Below are positions 61,951 through 64,000 of a stretch of 64,000 bases of DNA, one piece after another (positions within the stretch are counted from its first letter, which is position 1; each line of letters starts with the position of its first letter). The stretch covers positions 5,756,248 through 5,820,247 of the forward strand of contig NC_061152.1 of NCBI RefSeq assembly GCF_905220365.1. Reading direction: 5' to 3'. The translations under genes were made by a program, and so were the position numbers. The stretch is from Vanessa cardui (Eukaryota > Arthropoda > Insecta > Lepidoptera > Nymphalidae). The notes beneath the pieces are model-generated. The model ran no database searches. It was given only the letters and a program-made list of their open reading frames with translations, and was not told where the DNA came from.

Positions 61951-62178
61951 AGCCGAGATGGCCGAGTGGTTAGAGTGCGTAAATCTTAGCCGATGATTGC
62001 GGGGTCTGTGATTCAACTTGTGCTCAGCTGTGGAGAAAGACATCGTGAGGAAACCTGCATGTGTCTAATTTCATAGAAATTCTGTCACATGTGTAATCTA
62101 TGGAATATGTTCTAAACCTTCTCCTCACAGTGAAAGGAGGCCTTAGCCCAGTAGTGGGAAATTTATAGGCTGTTATTG
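61951..62178 (+). mobile_element. SINE-A copy 18
   Basis: GAGCCGAGATGGCCGAGTGG gives a good A box, but the B box is disrupted by a deletion after GATTGCGGGG. It ends AGGCTGTTATTGC. Confidence 0.75.
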
Positions 62179-62615
62179 CTTTTAATCCGAAAGAGGATTA
62201 TAATCAGAGCTGGACACAAAATCTGTTACTTTTAATATGAACAAAATAAAACCCGTTTTGGTTATACATAAAAAAAAACTTTAAATAAATGTAGGATACC
62301 AAAATATTTCCTTGACCTAAGAAACGAATTACTAACACAAATTAAGCTCAAGGAATGCTAGTACGACAAGCCATAATATTAAAGTATAATAATTCTATAC
62401 GTCGATTACTCTGTAGCTCATAATGTATGTTGTACAAGGGAATGTGGACCTTGTCCCGTGAGATTAAAGTGTCAATCAATTTGACAGCTGATGGATTTAT
62501 TACATTACGCCGCGCGCATCTCTGAGCTGTCGCGATGTAATTGTGTTTTGAATCGAAATTGTAGATTACGTATAACATATTTGTAGTACATTTCGATAAT
62601 AACTTTACTTTGACT
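62179..62615. other. No gene recognised
   Basis: A 76-codon minus-strand frame (62348-62578) has no recognised feature. Confidence 0.35.
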
Positions 62616-62700
62616 GCTCGCTGGTGCAGTAGCTGGACGGTCCTAGGTTCAAACCTCAGGGCGATAAAAATAGTATCCGATATGTGGGATATGACATTTG
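62616..62700 (+). repeat. tRNA-like head of a possible new SINE
   Basis: TGGTGCAGTAGCTGGACGGT then CCTAGGTTCAAACCTCAGGG has A-box-like and B-box-like parts spaced about 30 bases apart. It differs from SINE-A and SINE-C and is not a foldable complete tRNA by eye. Confidence 0.35.
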
Positions 62701-62720
62701 AGACACTAATGTCTTCTAGA

Positions 62721-62980
62721 ACCGCTGAGCTGGTCTGCTGTTAGGGCTCGAAGGTAGGAGACGTAACCCTGCTCTACCTTTTAGTAAACCCATCCAGTTT
62801 GGGCTCGTTGGATTTGTCTTAACTAGTTCTCTTTATGTTTCTAATTGACGAGGACCTGATGCTGAAAATCTGGAACCTCTGAGCTGGTCTGATGATAGGG
62901 CTCGAAGGTATGAGACGTATCCTTGCTCTACCTTTTAGTAAACCCATCGAGTTTGGATTCATTGAATTTGTCTTGTTTGA
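62721..62980 (+). repeat. Duplicated ~100-bp module
   Basis: The module from CGCTGAGCTGGTCTGCTGTT to TTGGATTTGTCTT (62721-62820) recurs from CTCTGAGCTGGTCTGATGAT to TTGAATTTGTCTT (62878-62975), about 155 bases downstream, at roughly 88% identity. Confidence 0.8.
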
Positions 62981-63029
62981 TCGGGGTTTTTTAATTTTTA
63001 ATTTAATTATTATTATTAAAATATTAATT

Positions 63030-63108
63030 CACTATGTCTTTCAAAGATCTACATACATAATAACACATAGCGGTAAGAGACTTTGTTTTATACTATGTAA
63101 TGATAATG
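63030..63108 (-). mobile_element. HelN-F 5' fragment
   Basis: CAAAGATCTACATACATAAT to TTTGTTTTATACTATGTAAT. Confidence 0.55.
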
Positions 63109-63204
63109 GTTTTAAATGGGGGCAGTAGTCATTATTGAGTTTCTTATTCGCGAGCGTTTTCTTTGTAAAAGGTAAACGAAACGGATTTACTTCTTAAATT
63201 GCCA

Positions 63205-63330
63205 ATGTTTGGCAATCAGGGAAACTGAGACGTTATATGCCTCGTGAGACACTGGCTTACCCGTTAAAGGATCGATTTAATTGTGCTCATAATAGTCTAC
63301 TTAAATAAATTATATTTCAGTTTTGATTAA
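63205..63330. mobile_element. Old SINE-B piece and LINE-3 tail end
   Basis: GGGAAACTGAGACGTTATAT with GACACTGGCTTACCCGTTAA is decayed SINE-B in reverse. AGTCTACTTAAATAAATTAT with TTCAGTTTTGATT is a decayed LINE-3 tail in sense. Confidence 0.4.
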
Positions 63331-63690
63331 AACTTCTCAAACCCGCGCATCTCATTACACACGCGACGCTAGCTGTAACAGCAAAGCCGGATCCAAATGT
63401 AAAAACAACATCCACACTTGTGAAACGTAATTGTCTCGTTGCACTTATCGCGCCGTTTGATTGCTCAGGTGTGGCTGTTGCACTAACGACTCGCCTTTAC
63501 AGCGCTTAATCGCAAAGAAATACAAGAATACGTTCGCTACGGTTCTAATTTAAGCGCATTTGGTTTTTGCATCGAAGTTCCGTTTCAGTTCACTTGGAAA
63601 ATGGTTAAGTAATTAGCTCTAAATTCTGAGGTATGCCTACCGGAAATTACTTGGTTGGGCTTTGTGCGCCCATTCTTTGGGTACCCAACA
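63331..63690. other. No gene recognised
   Basis: Slightly GC-richer than its surroundings (CACGCGACGCTAGC). No frame supported. Confidence 0.4.
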
Positions 63691-63986
63691 ACAAAAACAG
63701 CCTGTAAATTTCTCACTGCTGGGTTAAGGCCTCCTCTCCCTTTGAGGAGAAGCTCCGGAACATATTCCACCACGTTGTTCTAATACGATTTGGTGGAATA
63801 CACATGTGGCAGAATTTTTATGAAATTAGATACATGCAATTTTCTTCACGATGTTTTCCTTTACCGCTGAGCACGAGATGAATTATAAAGACAAATTAAG
63901 CACATGAATCAGCGGTGCTTGCCTGGGTTTGAACCAGAAATCATCTGTTAAGATGCACGCATTCTAACCACTGGGCCATCTCGACT
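63691..63986 (-). mobile_element. SINE-A copy 19
   Basis: Full length, from ACAAAAACAGCCTGTAAATT to GGGCCATCTCGACTC. The window ends just beyond it. Confidence 0.8.
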
Positions 63987-64000
63987 CTCAACTTCACATA

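Overview
The window looks like 64 kb of repeat-dominated, AT-rich DNA from a butterfly or moth. I infer a nymphalid-like lepidopteran from the dense set of short retroposons and Helitron-type elements that I recognise from such genomes; no species can be fixed from the sequence alone. There are no bacterial genes, rRNA, true tRNA genes or CRISPR. Almost every long open frame belongs to a transposable element. The only good host-gene signal is a tiny first exon with a TATA box, a signal peptide and a splice donor at 38.3-38.4 kb.

Family labels used below are mine. SINE-A is tRNA-headed, with tail (TTG)n or TTACTTTA. SINE-B has a poly(A) end and shares its 3' tail with LINE-1. SINE-C is tRNA-headed with B box GGTTCGATTCC. 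LINE-1 is a jockey/CR1-like family, LINE-2 a second jockey-like family, LINE-3 a family mostly present as 3' tails, and RTE-like tails come from a fourth family. HelN-F, HelN-M and HelN-N are non-autonomous Helitron-like families with A^TC...CTAG^T ends. G is a composite fold-back element whose ends carry CCGACTTC / GAAGTCGG. J is a Helitron 3' segment.

Layout. 0.2-4.8 kb: a HelN-F copy split by a truncated LINE-1 and a SINE-A, then SINE-C, a LINE-1 tail and another HelN-F. 4.8-10.2 kb: a Ty3/gypsy retrotransposon with one intact 1366-codon gag-pol frame, a 33-bp tandem array behind it, and identical 266-bp terminal repeats that run into the start of gag. 10-26 kb: scattered SINEs, LINE relics, a terminal-inverted-repeat MITE, and a GC-rich patch with an NRF-1-like palindrome near 16.15 kb. 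26.3-29.9 kb: a Helitron relic holding a nearly intact mariner and a full G element, which itself holds HelN-F. 30-38 kb: more SINEs, a SINE-C split by a deleted G copy, and the LINE-2 relic. 38.3-40.4 kb: the host first exon, a 120-bp tandem repeat, a 156-bp-arm inverted repeat and an unrecognised ORF. 41-46 kb: an internally deleted Helitron, a partial G copy and a second Helitron helicase tail. 46-64 kb: further SINEs, HelN copies, a longer relative of the MITE, nested SINE-C in SINE-B, a second complete G copy in reverse, and a possible new tRNA-headed repeat at 62.6 kb.

The elements relate to each other by insertion order. Target-site duplications and interrupted repeats let many nests be dated relative to one another. 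SINE-B probably depends on LINE-1 enzymes, because their last ~60 bases match. The HelN families probably depended on Helitrons like the relics at 26-30 and 41-42 kb. The gypsy element has identical repeats and no stops, so it is the youngest and most complete unit seen here.
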